Origin: a virus
Virus record (IMG/VR): IMGVR_UViG_3300027983_000045
Span: 1 to 36,678 of that record
Reading direction: 5' to 3' (one strand)
DNA: 36,678 nucleotides
A program made the position numbers and the translations under genes. This document shows, piece after piece, positions 26,377 through 36,678 of the stretch. The stretch's first letter is position 1, and each line of letters opens with the position of its first letter. Under the pieces are notes generated by a model. It searched no databases and was not told where the DNA came from. It saw only the letters and a program-made list of their open reading frames with translations.

Positions 26377-28903
26377 AGGCTTTTCAGATATTGAGATAAA
26401 AGTTTGTACCATCGTAGTATAATGTTGCTATATCTATTGCACTTGCGGTCGTAGATAATGTAGTTCATGATGGTTTCTTTACGCTTGCTGGTCGTGTTGC
26501 TGTTTTGCTACCAGTGACATCTTGAGTTAGTTTGAGTACATAAGTCTGACCTACTGTCGGATTATTCAGCGTGAAAGTACAGTTTCCTGTCATGCTTAGC
26601 TTTTGTGCTGTTCAGTTGTTGAGGTCGATTGTCTTAGTTGTTCCACTGGTTCAAGCATCATACTCATTGCCTGCTGACTCGCTGGGTACTCGTCATGTTG
26701 TACCTGTCCCTGTGGATTTCTTCCATAGATTACCATTGTTTTTATCTCTATAGACCGATCATATATTAGCAGTGACCACTCAGTTTGGTATTCCAGTTCA
26801 TACTGACTCAGTAGTTCAGTCTTGGGATATTGCTCAATTTACAATCGGAGTTGTTAGTGTTTTGTTTGTTAGTGTTGATGTACTTGATACCGTAGGAATT
26901 TCCACACCACCAACAGATAGTACTCACGCTGATGTGACTCTCATTTTCTCTCATAGGACTGAAGCCAAATGAGTTGAAAATACTAGATCTCAGTTTCATG
27001 CTGATGTTCTAACAACATGAACTCCTCACCAAGCAGCTCATGTGCTTCCAGCACCAAATACCATTCAAGTATAACAATTAGGGTATGTGGTGGTATTGGT
27101 TACGTCTCTCATTACAAACTGCTTTTTGTCGTTGATTAGATTAAAGGTTCAAGTTCGGTTTGCATCTGAGTTAGAGAGAAGAAATTGTGTGGAATTGGGG
27201 AGGACTTGTGCGGGATTGATTGTTCAAACTGTTATTGTCGTTCAGAATAGTTGATCCTCTGTAAATGTATTAGTACTAGCAAGATTAGCTTTGAGATTGT
27301 TTGCGGTGGTTGCAAATGCTGTAGTAGCTATCTGTGTTGTGTTAGTTCCTGCTGTTGCTGTTGGTGCTGTTGGAGTGCCTGTTAGTGCTGGAGATGCAAT
27401 ATTGGCTTTTAGATTAAGAGCTGTTTGTTGTGCAGTAGATACTGGTTTATTTACATCAGTTGTATTGTTCACGAGATCTAGTGTAAGTGCACTAAGAAGT
27501 CAGGTCCTTGTTACTGACCCAGTGAGACCAACAACCGCTTGAACCGCATCTGTTTGATCGTGTTTGCTCCGGTTAGGGGCGTAAGTGGTAGTAGATGCGT
27601 TGTTTACCACGGATATAATATTGTCTCCTATCGCAAACTCCACACCATTGACTGTACCAGCCACAGACACATAATAAAACCGCCCAATTTTAGCAGAACC
27701 ACCTCATGGAAATGTGCCCGCTGAAGCATTCCAATCTCCCTTGTAGATCATCCCGTTTGCAAGAGCCGCAATGTCTGCATCCATTGTATCGAGGTTGACT
27801 GCTTGAGTTACGGTAATATGTCATACTTTTGTACTTGCAGTCGCATCAAATGATATTTTATCGTTGTTTGCTGTGATATCAGATGCTTGACCTGCTGTGA
27901 TACCTACTTTATCGTTGTTTGCTGTGATATCAGATGCTTGACCTGCTGTGATACCTACTTTATCGTTGTTTGCTGTGATATCACTCTCCATTGTATCGAG
28001 GTTGACTGCTTGAGTTACGGTAATATGTCATACTTTTGTACTTGCAGTCGCATCAAATGATATTTTATCGTTGTTTGCTGTGATATCAGACACATTTATT
28101 CCAGAGTCTTTGATCAGCTTTCCTGTGGCTCAATCATAGAGTGTAATATTATTATTGACTGAACTTGCTGGTCAGGTTACATCTCATGATCCTACTCATG
28201 TTGCAGTCACTATCGGGTTTGCTGGGTCTGCACTATCTACAGTTATCCCTGCACCAGCTACGACTGAGGCTACTCATCCTCCTCAACCAGATCCTCATGA
28301 CCTTCATGGTATAACTATCTTATTTAGTTTACTTTTAACATAATTTCTAGTTTCTTCTTTTGTGAAAGTATTATCTTTAGTCACAAAGTTCTTATCCATC
28401 GCTCCCGAAACTTCATCCCTTGTAGGACGATCACTGATTTCATCTTTTATGTTAGCAAATTGTTTATCTATCCCTTTGATTTCTGACATCTCATGACTAT
28501 GTTTTTTCTCCGCTTTCTTAGCGAGGTTTTGTAGTGTCTTGGTATTATATACCTTTTGATCTTCTTTGATGCTCCTGAGCTCTGAGTCAACGGATGCAAG
28601 CACCTTTGAGGGCATCTTATCCAACTCTTTCTTAGTAGATTCGAGGCTTACAATCTTCTTATCAATATCTTTTACTTTTTGACTTAGTCACTTAGACAAT
28701 CAAGTCATATACTCTCATTCTCTTTGTGCAGAAAAATCTGATCTTTTGCCCTTAAATCAATTAAGAACAGCGTATCAGAAATTGTCAAGTTCTCACAACT
28801 CATAGCTAATATTGTTTCTATCCAATAGTTTGTTGAGTTGTTCTCTTGTAAGTTGAGAACTCGCAAGTTCTTTTATGTACTCCGCAGAGGTCATCTTAGC
28901 CAT
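26369..28903 (-). CDS. Long tail fibre with internal repeats
   Basis: 844 residues. The N-terminal 200 residues form charged coiled coil (QKVKDIDKKIVSLESTKKE, LQNLAKKAEKKHSHEMSEI), then a Gly-rich hinge (PGRSGGSGGGGGVASVVAG). A repeat region with SDITANNDKVGITAGQA units follows, then the fibre motif KANIASPALTGTPTAPTA. The C-terminal domain is NGVVTANIGSVYRDKNNGNL and NPTVGQTYVLKLTQDVTGS, ending ATLYYDGTNFYLNIGKAYV, a very common phage fibre tip. Its stop overlaps the adhesin start. A trimeric side fibre is likely. Confidence 0.85.
27780..28090. repeat. Nested 104-bp and 51-bp repeats in the fibre gene
   Basis: A 104-bp unit occurs at 27780-27883 and again, identically, at 27987-28090. Between them a 51-bp unit is present twice in tandem (27881-27931 and 27932-27982). 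The 51-bp unit is 17 codons, so copy number can change without breaking the frame. This looks like recent duplication within the fibre shaft. Confidence 0.9.
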
Positions 28904-28907
28904 TAGT

Positions 28908-29288
28908 TTATTTGATTAGTTCTAAAATTTTAGCTGTTAGGTTTTTACCGTTATGAATCAGAACATATTCCCATTGGTCTATATACTCGCAGTATTTACC
29001 AGCGATAATCTCTTCAGTCTCTACTTTATCCTTACCCTCGATAAGTGCAGCATGTTCTATCTCCTGCTCTTCCATCTTATCACTGTTTTGTGTGTAGAAA
29101 TAAATCTTATTATCTTTGATATTATATTCAAAAGGCTTGTCAGTAGCAGATATACGAATACTATAGTCGTTTGGAAACACTCAGCCTCTGTGACTTACGG
29201 GTAGTTCTGTGATCTGTATAGAAAGATCACCATCTACTGATAGTATGTTTTTATCTGTTTTGATCTCGTTTGTAATATATATAGCCAT
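28908..29288 (-). CDS. Hypothetical protein upstream of the tail fibre
   Basis: 126 residues, not recognised. It begins MAIYITNEIKTDKNILSVDG and is beta-rich and acidic: DKPFEYNIKDNKIYFYTQNS, EEQEIEHAALIEGKDKVE, QWEYVLIHNGKNLTAKILEL. Its length, beta content and place immediately before a coiled-coil fibre suggest a fibre-attachment or baseplate adaptor, which is inference. Confidence 0.6.
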
Positions 29289-29310
29289 AATTTTAATCTT
29301 AGAATTAATA

Positions 29311-29336
29311 AAATAAAGAGGAGGGTTAGCCCCTCT
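29311..29336 (-). terminator. Terminator after the major capsid gene
   Basis: On the minus strand AGAGGGG-CTAA-CCCTCCTCT forms a GC-rich hairpin (one bulged base) followed by TTTATTTTATT. It lies in the 55-base gap behind the capsid gene and would lower transcription into the tail-fibre arm, giving more capsid than fibre mRNA. Confidence 0.8.
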
Positions 29337-29343
29337 TAGTTAT

Positions 29344-30567
29344 CTAGTAAGTACTAGAGTTTAATTGCACATCTACCATCATCTTTGCTTGATCAGAGTA
29401 TGTGTTTACTCCGAATAAACAAGTCATTTTAGCAAATGATCCATTTCTAGCTTCAGATTCTACGATACTTACGTTAGGAGTCTGTTGCACGACAAGAGCT
29501 GGTCCACTTCCTGCTACGAATAGACAGTGTTGTTTCTGAGCTGTAGCTGTCCATGTGTCAGTTCCATCAGTTAGTGCTTCAGTTACTACGATAGTACCAG
29601 CACCCTTGTGTGTAACTGTCATTGTGTTTGCTGAGTTGTCATTTACAGCTGAAATTCTAGCTGCAAATAATTTAACAACTTCAGACGTAGCTGTACCTAG
29701 TGCAACCTGAGTTGAGCTAGTTGTAGCTGGATCGTTGATCAATGCTGCAAGAGTAGCTCTTGTCACATCAACATTTGCTCCGATCAGGTAGTTACCAGCA
29801 GTTGTACCGATAGTAGATACTGCAGTAAATGTCTGTCCTGCTAGAGTGATTACATCACCGTTAGTAGGTTGTGTAGCCATAGCGAGTACAGCAGTTCCAG
29901 TAGTATTGTTGGTCTCATAAAGATCAACACCACTGAACTTACCGAAGAACCCTCTGCGGTTTACATCGTCACCCATTGATGTATCTCTTTGTGCACCATA
30001 TAGTGTCAAGAATTCTACGAACTCTGGAGAGATTGCACCCTTCATGTTATCAGTAGAAACATTAAGTTTCTTGAATTTCTTTCTTACTGCTGCAACAACA
30101 TTGATTACATTAGAACTAGATAGTGAGATACCTTGTCCACCTGTACCACCAAGATCTCCTGCATCTACAACTGAAGCTGAGTTTAGTGTTTCGCCAAATA
30201 CAGTAAGGTCTATTTGACCTTTCATTTGTGCTCCAAACTGTTCACCGTAGTAACCTGCAAGTGAAATATCTGATTGAATCTCGTCGAATTTTTCAACAAA
30301 GAAACGAGTCGAGAACTGAAAGTCAATAGACATAGTCTCATCGCTTGCTGTGTAGAAAGATTCAGCAATATCTGCACCTCTTACGTGTACTCCTGGAGCA
30401 CCATTAGGATCGATATTACCAAATTGTCTGTGGAGAACATCTCCTGATCTTAGAGATGAACTATAAGAAGTGTCAGCAAATTTCTCTGCTTGATTCTCCT
30501 TTTTGAAAGTCATCTGCATTTTCTTTGCCCAGATCTCTGGAAAAGTTGGTTGTACTGAATTAGCCAT
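29344..30567 (-). CDS. Major capsid protein with inserted domain
   Basis: 407 residues. The coat core (PTFPEIWAKKMQMTFKKENQ, then VHVRGADIAESFYTASDETM, DISLAGYYGEQFGAQMKGQI, KKLNVSTDNMKGAISPEF) resembles P22/N4-type coat proteins. Residues about 235-345 are an inserted beta domain (GDVITLAGQTFTAVSTIGT to TIVVTEALTDGTDTWTATA), like other phage coat insertion domains. Remarkably, all 36 glycines use GGN codons and TGA never occurs. The gene follows the scaffold by 30 nt and precedes a terminator, as expected for the most abundant protein. Confidence 0.85.
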   Translation of the reverse strand: MANSVQPTFPEIWAKKMQMTFKKENQAEKFADTSYSSSLRSGDVLHRQFGNIDPNGAPGVHVRGADIAESFYTASDETMSIDFQFSTRFFVEKFDEIQSDISLAGYYGEQFGAQMKGQIDLTVFGETLNSASVVDAGDLGGTGGQGISLSSSNVINVVAAVRKKFKKLNVSTDNMKGAISPEFVEFLTLYGAQRDTSMGDDVNRRGFFGKFSGVDLYETNNTTGTAVLAMATQPTNGDVITLAGQTFTAVSTIGTTAGNYLIGANVDVTRATLAALINDPATTSSTQVALGTATSEVVKLFAARISAVNDNSANTMTVTHKGAGTIVVTEALTDGTDTWTATAQKQHCLFVAGSGPALVVQQTPNVSIVESEARNGSFAKMTCLFGVNTYSDQAKMMVDVQLNSSTY

Positions 30568-30597
30568 TGGTTAAATTGTTTTTAAGTTAAAAGGGTA

Positions 30598-31134
30598 TTA
30601 TGTCCCTGATACTCTATATTTGTCCATCTTTGAGTTCTTGCTGATATATTCATCGACTTCGTCATCTGACATAGTTCATATAGACTTAGGTCATGTGCCG
30701 TAATCTCTGTCTCAGAGTAGTCTTGATTCTTTTGCTTTCTTTAACTTCTCTGATTTACCAAATCAATAGTCATCGATAACATCATATGGAGACATTCAAG
30801 TCTGTTCTACTAGTTTTCTAATTGCTTTCTCGTATTGTTTAAGTTCTGGACTAGATAATACATCGTTGTCGAACTCTCTTTCTGCCAGTCTTTTTGCTAC
30901 GATACTATCGATATATGGTTGCATTTTAGCTTCTACTACTGGTACTCGTGATTCATCTTCTTCTTCTCTCGGTTCGCTCTTCTTTAACTCTTGTGTTTTA
31001 CGAGTGTAGTCTGATTGTCTCATGTAACCGCTCTGTAGTTCATCAAGTGTTAACTGCTCGCCGTTTACTTCGTATAGCGTTTGTCAGTCCTCCTGAGTCA
31101 GACTTTCGTCAGTTGTTCAATTGGTTGTTGCCAT
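30598..31134 (-). CDS. Scaffold-like protein
   Basis: 178 residues, acidic and helical, directly upstream of the coat gene as scaffolds normally are. LYEVNGEQLTLDELQSGYM then RQSDYTRKTQELKKSEPREE is the N-terminal pattern of a common phage scaffold type. A basic, helical C-terminus (GKSEKLKKAKESRLLGDR) could bind coat subunits. It guides procapsid assembly and is removed before DNA entry. Assignment by pattern and synteny. Confidence 0.72.
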
Positions 31135-31152
31135 TTTGCTGGGGTTTTAATG

Positions 31153-31437
31153 TTAAATGACCTCCTCAGAGGTTATGTTATCTAAAAAGTTCAAGAATCA
31201 GATAGCACAATTATAATTAGCTTGTCGATACGGAATGTTTGCACACTCTTTATTGGCTAGCATATTTATTGATTTATCTGCTTCAAGTTCTCGATAGCTG
31301 ATAACATAAGCAAACTCATTAAGTGATTTAAGTTTTGTGAATGCACCGACCTGACTTTTATAATAACCTGACTGATCCTTTTGCCCAGTTATCTTTTTCA
31401 TTAGTGCTTTTACGCTCTTAAATACTTTCAATGACAT
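31153..31437 (-). CDS. Small hypothetical protein between portal and scaffold
   Basis: 94 residues, not recognised. Basic N-terminus (MSLKVFKSVKALMKKITG), helical middle (LKSLNEFAYVISYRELEAD) and a C-terminal FLNFLDNITSEEVI. Its position suggests a head-assembly accessory. The stop is 18 nt before the scaffold start. Confidence 0.55.
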
Positions 31438-31463
31438 TTGGTTATGTTATCAGCAATAAAGAT

Positions 31464-33227
31464 TTATACTGGTGGTTGTGGTAATTGTTGTTGTCACATC
31501 AATCATCACAATTCTCACATAGGTATCTGTGGCTTAATAAGTTTCTTGACATCTATCTGCTCAAATAGTCAAAGATTTTGCTTTGCTAGATATTCGAGGT
31601 CAAATCACTGGAATCACATCCCCATATATACTCATGCAATGTTTGCTACTGCTGCTGCGTCATCTCTTTTGCTCTGTTGGCTATCCCATCAAGTGGATCA
31701 TATCTCAATACTAATGTTGAATCTATTTGCTGCGCTTATAAAAGTTTCTTTTCTCATATCCACAACTCTTCAATCTTCTAGCTTAATACTAATAATTCAT
31801 TCCATCTTGTCTGCTGCGACTTGTAGTATTTTATAGGCTGACCTAATAAACCACTGTTCGAAATGCCTCTTATGTGCATCTGATACTACATTGCTTTCAG
31901 CATAATCAATCTTTGCACCAGTTGCCGTATTAGTTAACGCTCATGTAGATTTAGTATTAGCCGTATCTACTGAGAAAGTTACTGCTTGTATCTGTCTCTC
32001 TTGATCTTGTAGATTGCCAAAGTAATCAGACGACAACTGTCTATGTGGTAGCTCATACAAGTTTTCTTGTGCTGCTGCTCCACCATTTGATGCTAGTATG
32101 ATAGGATCATTAAGTGTAGATGGATTAACTCCACTTTGTGGACTTCGTACAAACTGTCTAGTAATTGCTTGATTGATATACTTAGCTGCACTTGTCTTTT
32201 GGAAGTTCATCTCTTTCTGAAGTCCTAGCATAGGCTCTACTAGTCCTACTGCTAGAAATGACTCTGTATCGTAACTACATCTCGCATCCTCAAATGGAAT
32301 ATGTGTTATTTCTTCCGCATATACTATTACTAGATTGTTTACCACCCAAAATTCATATAGTTTTTCTCAGCTTTGGTCTTCTTTTTTAGTAAGGTCGTAA
32401 TATCCGTAATAACATTTAATGTCTAGTGATCTTGCGTTGAATTTACTTGGATTGTCTACTCAGGTTATACCTAGTATAGACTCTATCTGAGATCTGTATC
32501 ATCTTTCATCTGAAGATTTATCGCTTGATGCCGTACAACACTGTACAAGTTCCTCAATATTCATAAACCTCTCAGGGCTTTTGGTGAAGTACGATAATCT
32601 AATTTTATTATTTGTCTCTATGATACAAGGGAAGTCTTCCAGTCTGGTGTATCTTGGATCGAAATATATATCACTCCACGACTTAATATCAATACAAGGG
32701 TATGAGTCAGATACTTCTTCGTCTACTGAGTCTACTATGTCTGTGTATTCTCCATCATCTGTTTCAGTGATTTCTTCTTTTTTACCTTTATTTCTTGATA
32801 ATTTGTACTTATATGATATTTTTGATAGACATAGTCCATAAATACAAAAAGCTTTAGCTACTAGCTCAGCTGTCTCAATCGTATCTTGTTTTTTGTATAT
32901 TTTTGTGAGATATGCTTTGATACCTAATGCTGCATCTTCTTCTGATTTCTGTTTTGCCTCATCTTCGATGTCCTTGTTAGTACTAGATACTATCCAAGCA
33001 GGAGATCAAGACATTATCTTTGCTGTTGCTTTTTGCACAATTTCGTGGGCTTTGTTGACCTTAAAATCTGGAGTCCATTTATCACTAGTAGGTGTTCTAA
33101 ATGTTGAGTACTCTTCCAATATATACAACATCCTTTCTTTTCGTGGAGTAAGACGATCACTATAATCATTATAGGTATCTTCTACGTGTTTAGCAATATC
33201 GTTTTGTTTTTCTGGGGTTAGTTTCAT
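31464..33227 (-). CDS. Portal protein
   Basis: 587 residues, a usual portal length. It begins KLTPEKQNDIAKHVEDTYND, contains IKSWSDIYFDPRYTRLED, the D-I-Y-F-D-P motif of P22-like portals, and PFEDARCSYDTESFLAVGLV with a long helix pair (LVEPMLGLQKEMNFQKTSA, YINQAITRQFVRSPQSG). The C-terminus is Gln/Pro-rich (LMGQQQLPQPPV). It forms the ring through which DNA is packed, and overlaps terL by 10 nt. Confidence 0.88.
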
Positions 33228-34753
33228 ATTAGTGTAGGTAAACCATTACTGTCATAGGAAAATTTTAGTGTTGTTTCTACTTTTGTTCATGGTGTCAGGT
33301 TTATCATATCGTATACCATTTGCAGTGAGTCAATAATATCGTCATGCTTACCTCTTGGAAATCTCTTGAGTTCTAGCTCTAGCTCATCCATTCAGTGCTT
33401 ATGAAATATCTGTCCTCTTCTGTACGGTGCGATCAATCTTCTGATCTTAGTTAGCTTATCACCTGTTTGGCTTATTTCGTCTATACTTGCATAGATATTT
33501 CTTCTCTGCAACTCTAGTCTAAGATGCTGTGCGATCATAGTTTGTGCTTGAAAAGCCTCAATACCTACTTTCTCTGGATTCCATTTCTGTACATGATAGA
33601 TTATTTTGTCTTGTAACTCAACAGCCGAATACTTACCTGCCGTATATTCTAATATATATACTTGGTCTGATGAAAGTCAAACAGTGATTATACTTGTCTG
33701 ATCATTGTGTTGTCACTTTTTAAACGCTGGATCTACTGATGTAAATATCCTTAATGATGTTGGTGTTTTATTCTCTGTTCACTCTCAATGATACTTAAAC
33801 CATTCCTCATGGAACTCTTGTGTTTCCTTGTTGACTGGCTCTTGTTGATATTGGGTAGATCGTGCGGACATTCATCACTCTCAATTCATCATATCGTTTT
33901 TTAGTATTTCTAGTGTTGACAATGAAAATCTATTCTCATCTAATGCTTCGCCTTTTGCTCTAGTAATAGTTCAATATTTTTCAGTCTCCCATACTTCGTC
34001 ATGTTCAGCTATTGCTGGCATACTAATTATTTCGTACTTGGATCAACCATTTGTCATTCTATCTATTAAGTATCAACATAGATCATTATCGTGTGTTCTC
34101 TGCATTATGATAATAATTGCATCTTTCGCTGGATCAAATAGCCTACTGGGTACTGTTGTTAAAAATAGGTTATTTACTCAATCTCTAATAACGTCTGACC
34201 TGTCTGCTTCTTTTGGTTTGATTGGATCATCTATTATAAATATATTAGATCTTTTACCAGTAATTGATCAATCAAATCATGTTGCATAATATGCTCATCA
34301 TTCAGATGTCTTCCAGTGTTCTTTTGTGTCTTGTGATTTGTCTATGCCATTGCTTCTTGGGAATACAGACTTAAATGTATCTGATTTGTAGTAATCTTTT
34401 GCTTCGCTTGAAAATCATTGAGTAAGTGTCGTGGAGTATCATGTTGCTATTACTTGTAGATAAGGATTGTTTCACATTGCATGTACTGGGAAGCTCTTAG
34501 TTATTAGCTCTGTCTTTCAGTGTCATGGAGGTATGTTTATGATTAGCCTTGTAATCTCTCATTTGATTACCTTTTCTAGCCTATCTGCTATTACTTTATG
34601 AAAAGGTGAAACGTGAAAGTTAACTATTCCTTTTGGTTTTTCATTCTTAAAATATAATTGAATAAACTCAAGAAGCGACTCCCTTTGTGGGGCGTGTATC
34701 TCCTCAAGTCTTCTTATGGCTAGTTCTTTATAAGCTTGTTCTTTTAGAGTCAT
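33218..34753 (-). CDS. terL: Terminase large subunit
   Basis: 511 residues. ATPase domain: RLIINIPPGHGKTELITKSF with Walker A PPGHGKT (K80, T81) and NIFIIDDPIKPK with Walker B D175-D176. Nuclease domain: FTSVDPAFKKGQHNDQTSI, VGIEAFQAQTM and RGKHDDIIDSLQ provide the metal-binding acids. About two dozen of roughly 35 glycines, including both in the Walker A G-x-G-K, are TGA, the best single proof of code 25. The start overlaps the upstream stop (TAATG). It cuts and pumps DNA through the portal. Confidence 0.95.
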
Positions 34754-36678
34754 TATTTTTTGTTTATAATGTCTTGAATAGTTTTCTTCTTGTTTGCATC
34801 TTCTCGGATCTTACGTAGTTGGGATTCTGTCGCAGCTTGAAACAATGGTAGTCAATCAATATATATTTCTCTCATCCTTTCGTCTCGTTTTCTTGTGAGG
34901 TCTTTATATTCTTTACTATCTATTTTTTTTTTGGCAAAGATCAAATTGTCCTTTTTATCTTCCAATTCGTTTAGTTTTGCATCATGTCTTAAGATTATAT
35001 TGTTTATTGATTCTCACTTTCGATATTGTATAAACTCATCAGCTGTTTTGTATTTCTTAGTATCAATAGATAGTTTAGTCATTTCAGGTGATTGAGGAGT
35101 CTGACCTGCTGCTTTTCTTGCTCATATTTCACTTGGTTGTTCTGCATATCATTTTTGTCATGGTTTTAATGATGGTTTTTCTCGTGAAGTTTCTCATCTT
35201 TTTTCTTGTGCTACGTGTTCTAGTTCGTGCCTTAATACTTGGTCTCTTATTGTTTTATCTCAATTAAATACTTTAGTATCAATAGCAATATGATCTCAGT
35301 TGTAATATCCCCTACCCTTTCATTTAAGATCTGTTACAATTACTATTGTTGATCAAGCTCAGTCTATAAGTTGGTCTGCATTATAGAATCATTTTACATC
35401 TGATACTTTCTTTATAATTGGAGATGTGGTAATATGATTTAATATCATTTTATCTCATTGAACATTATATAGCCTTTGTGATATTCAGGACAACTTAACA
35501 TCAATATTACTTTTCATTTCAGATGGTTTAGGAGATATTTTCTCCATTATACCCTTGTCACTTGCTTTAGGCAAATCTTTAGGCTTGATAATGTCTTGAG
35601 GTCTGACTTTCGTCGTTACTGTAGGCTTCGTTTCACTTGCTTTAGGCACAATTGTACCCTTTGGCTTAATAACATCGCTTACAGTCTTTTTAGGCGCTGA
35701 AACGAGCGGTTCTACTGGTGGTTTAGTATAATCTGCTAGTTTATTCATTGCCTCGTCTGTTCGTTTCCTCTTATTCACTAGTTCAAAGTAATCATCTACT
35801 TGTTTTGGAGTAAGATCGTCAAATGATTTACCTCACATCAGTTCTTGTAGATATGACCATTTACGTTGTCATTGTTTTTTATATAGCTTTAATGAGTCGA
35901 GTTTTAGTTCTTGCTCTGCTGTGTATTTCTTAGCAACTACCAGCTGTGGTGCTTCTTTTGGTTTGAATATATCAATCTCTCAGTATTTGTATGTTTTACC
36001 TCACACCTCATATGTCTCTCTGCCCCTATCGAAAACAACCTTATCTATCAGTCAATATTGAGTCTGCATTCATTTTTTTACATTATCGTTAAATATTGTT
36101 TTTTGTAGGTTTGGATCTGACTCAAGTGATTTTAGTTTATCTGAGATTGTTTTCTGTTCTAGGATTTTCTTATCTGCTTGTTGTTTCTTAATTAGTTCTA
36201 TTGGATCAATAGTGTTTGCCTTTGTTGTTCAAGGTCCTTTTGCTGTATATGTATTCTTTTTGATCATAGGCGTATTTAATCTTGCTTTTGGTGGAACTGC
36301 GACATTAGTTCATGCTATCGCTCATTTATTGCTACTAGTGTTATTCAAATCAAGAGAAGTAATATTAACATCTTTATTGTATGGAAGTCATAAAAAGTTG
36401 TTTAATCATTTCTGATCTTGTATTTGTTGTATTCTTCACAAATCTAAAGTCAACTCTCATTTTGTCTTATGTGAGGATAGTTTATTTAATACTTTTACTA
36501 CACCACTTCTAAACCAATTAGATTCTGCGACTTTCTTTCCTACTAATCGAGCTATTGCTTGTGGATTTATTGCTATCTGACCTGCTAAGATCCAGTCAGT
36601 TAATCATATTGAGTTGTTTCATAGTCTGCCATTCTCATTGGTTGATAGTTTATCCAACAAATATCTGTATCATTGTGT
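34753..36678 (-). CDS. Large virion protein, C-terminal part with HELEH metalloprotease motif
   Basis: The second part of the protein that begins at 1766; the stop TAA (34753-34755) overlaps the terL start. Mixed basic helical segments (LTPKQVDDYFELVNKRKRT) lead into a Pro/Lys-rich stretch (about 35530-35760). A compact domain follows: VSDVKGFYNADQLIDGAGST, GDHIAIDTKVFNGDKTIRDQ and VLRHELEHVAQEKRGE (about residue 1029), an HExxH zinc metallopeptidase signature. A highly charged coiled coil ends the protein. Virion proteins with peptidase domains may be injected into the host; this remains inference. Bases 36554-36678 duplicate 1-125. Confidence 0.82.
36554..36678. repeat. Right copy of the terminal overlap
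   Basis: Repeats 1-125 with three substitutions and the same coding frame; see the left copy. The variant here encodes NSIGLTDWILAGQ where the other copy encodes NGMGLTDWIVAGQ, conservative differences typical of closely related co-occurring genomes. Confidence 0.9.

Noticed and set aside
33218-34753. TGA read as tryptophan (code 4, mycoplasma-like host)
   Set aside because: It would put Trp in the Walker A loop and other invariant glycine sites; TGG already supplies conserved Trp.
1-36678. CRISPR array, integrase, transposase or insertion sequence
   Set aside because: No spaced palindromic repeat array and no recognisable recombinase or transposase motif was seen on either strand.

Overview
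The window reads as one essentially complete circular genome of a tailed double-stranded DNA phage. It is AT-rich and almost entirely coded on the minus strand. Genes stay open only if TGA is read as glycine (genetic code 25), with TAA and TAG as the only stops. The terminase Walker A loop (PPGHGKT) and the helicase motif KTGVTIVQLHHTNK both place TGA exactly where glycine is conserved. Code 25 points to a host among the Absconditabacteria (SR1) or Gracilibacteria (BD1-5). The last 125 bases (36554-36678) repeat bases 1-125 with three differences and keep the same frame, so the circle is about 36,553 bp and one large gene crosses the join. No integrase or recognised CI-type repressor was found, which suggests a lytic phage, though this is inference.

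Layout, read leftwards in the main direction of transcription. A control region (21084-21504) holds divergent consensus promoters. The only rightward gene (21505-21834) lies behind a leader with a terminator and an overlapping alternative stem. Leftward from there come small early genes (19439-21083); a pseudoknotted leader RNA ending in a terminator (19261-19384); a replication initiator and a PrimPol-helicase fusion; a RecT plus YqaJ exonuclease pair; and a DUF3127-like OB-fold protein. Then follow a tRNA-like element and a lysis cassette (small hydrophobic protein, signal-peptide GH24 lysozyme, anchored coiled-coil protein). A RusA resolvase overlapping an HNH nuclease and several small proteins lead to the morphogenesis genes.

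The morphogenesis genes continue leftward through a TerS-like HTH protein, a head-tail connector, a P22 gp10-like neck protein, a receptor-binding tail protein and a CHAP-domain virion protein. Next comes a roughly 1,188-residue protein with an HELEH metalloprotease signature that crosses the join. After the join lie large terminase, portal, scaffold and major capsid genes and a terminator (29311-29336). These are followed by tail-fibre and DUF2341-type adhesin genes, a DUF1353 protein, a BhlA-like holin candidate, an HNH protein and a papain-like cysteine protease. This arm ends at a terminator (21927-21954) convergent with the rightward gene.

The most notable signals are these: the major capsid gene contains 36 glycines and not one TGA codon although its neighbours use TGA heavily; a pseudoknotted leader RNA sits before the replication genes; a tRNA-like element has an extended acceptor helix and a poor anticodon arm; one TAG separates two large virion ORFs in the same frame; and an RTCTGAYT motif recurs 20-30 nt before early start codons. 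Start codons generally lack a Shine-Dalgarno sequence. All annotations come from reading the sequence by eye with code 25; no database or structure search was run.
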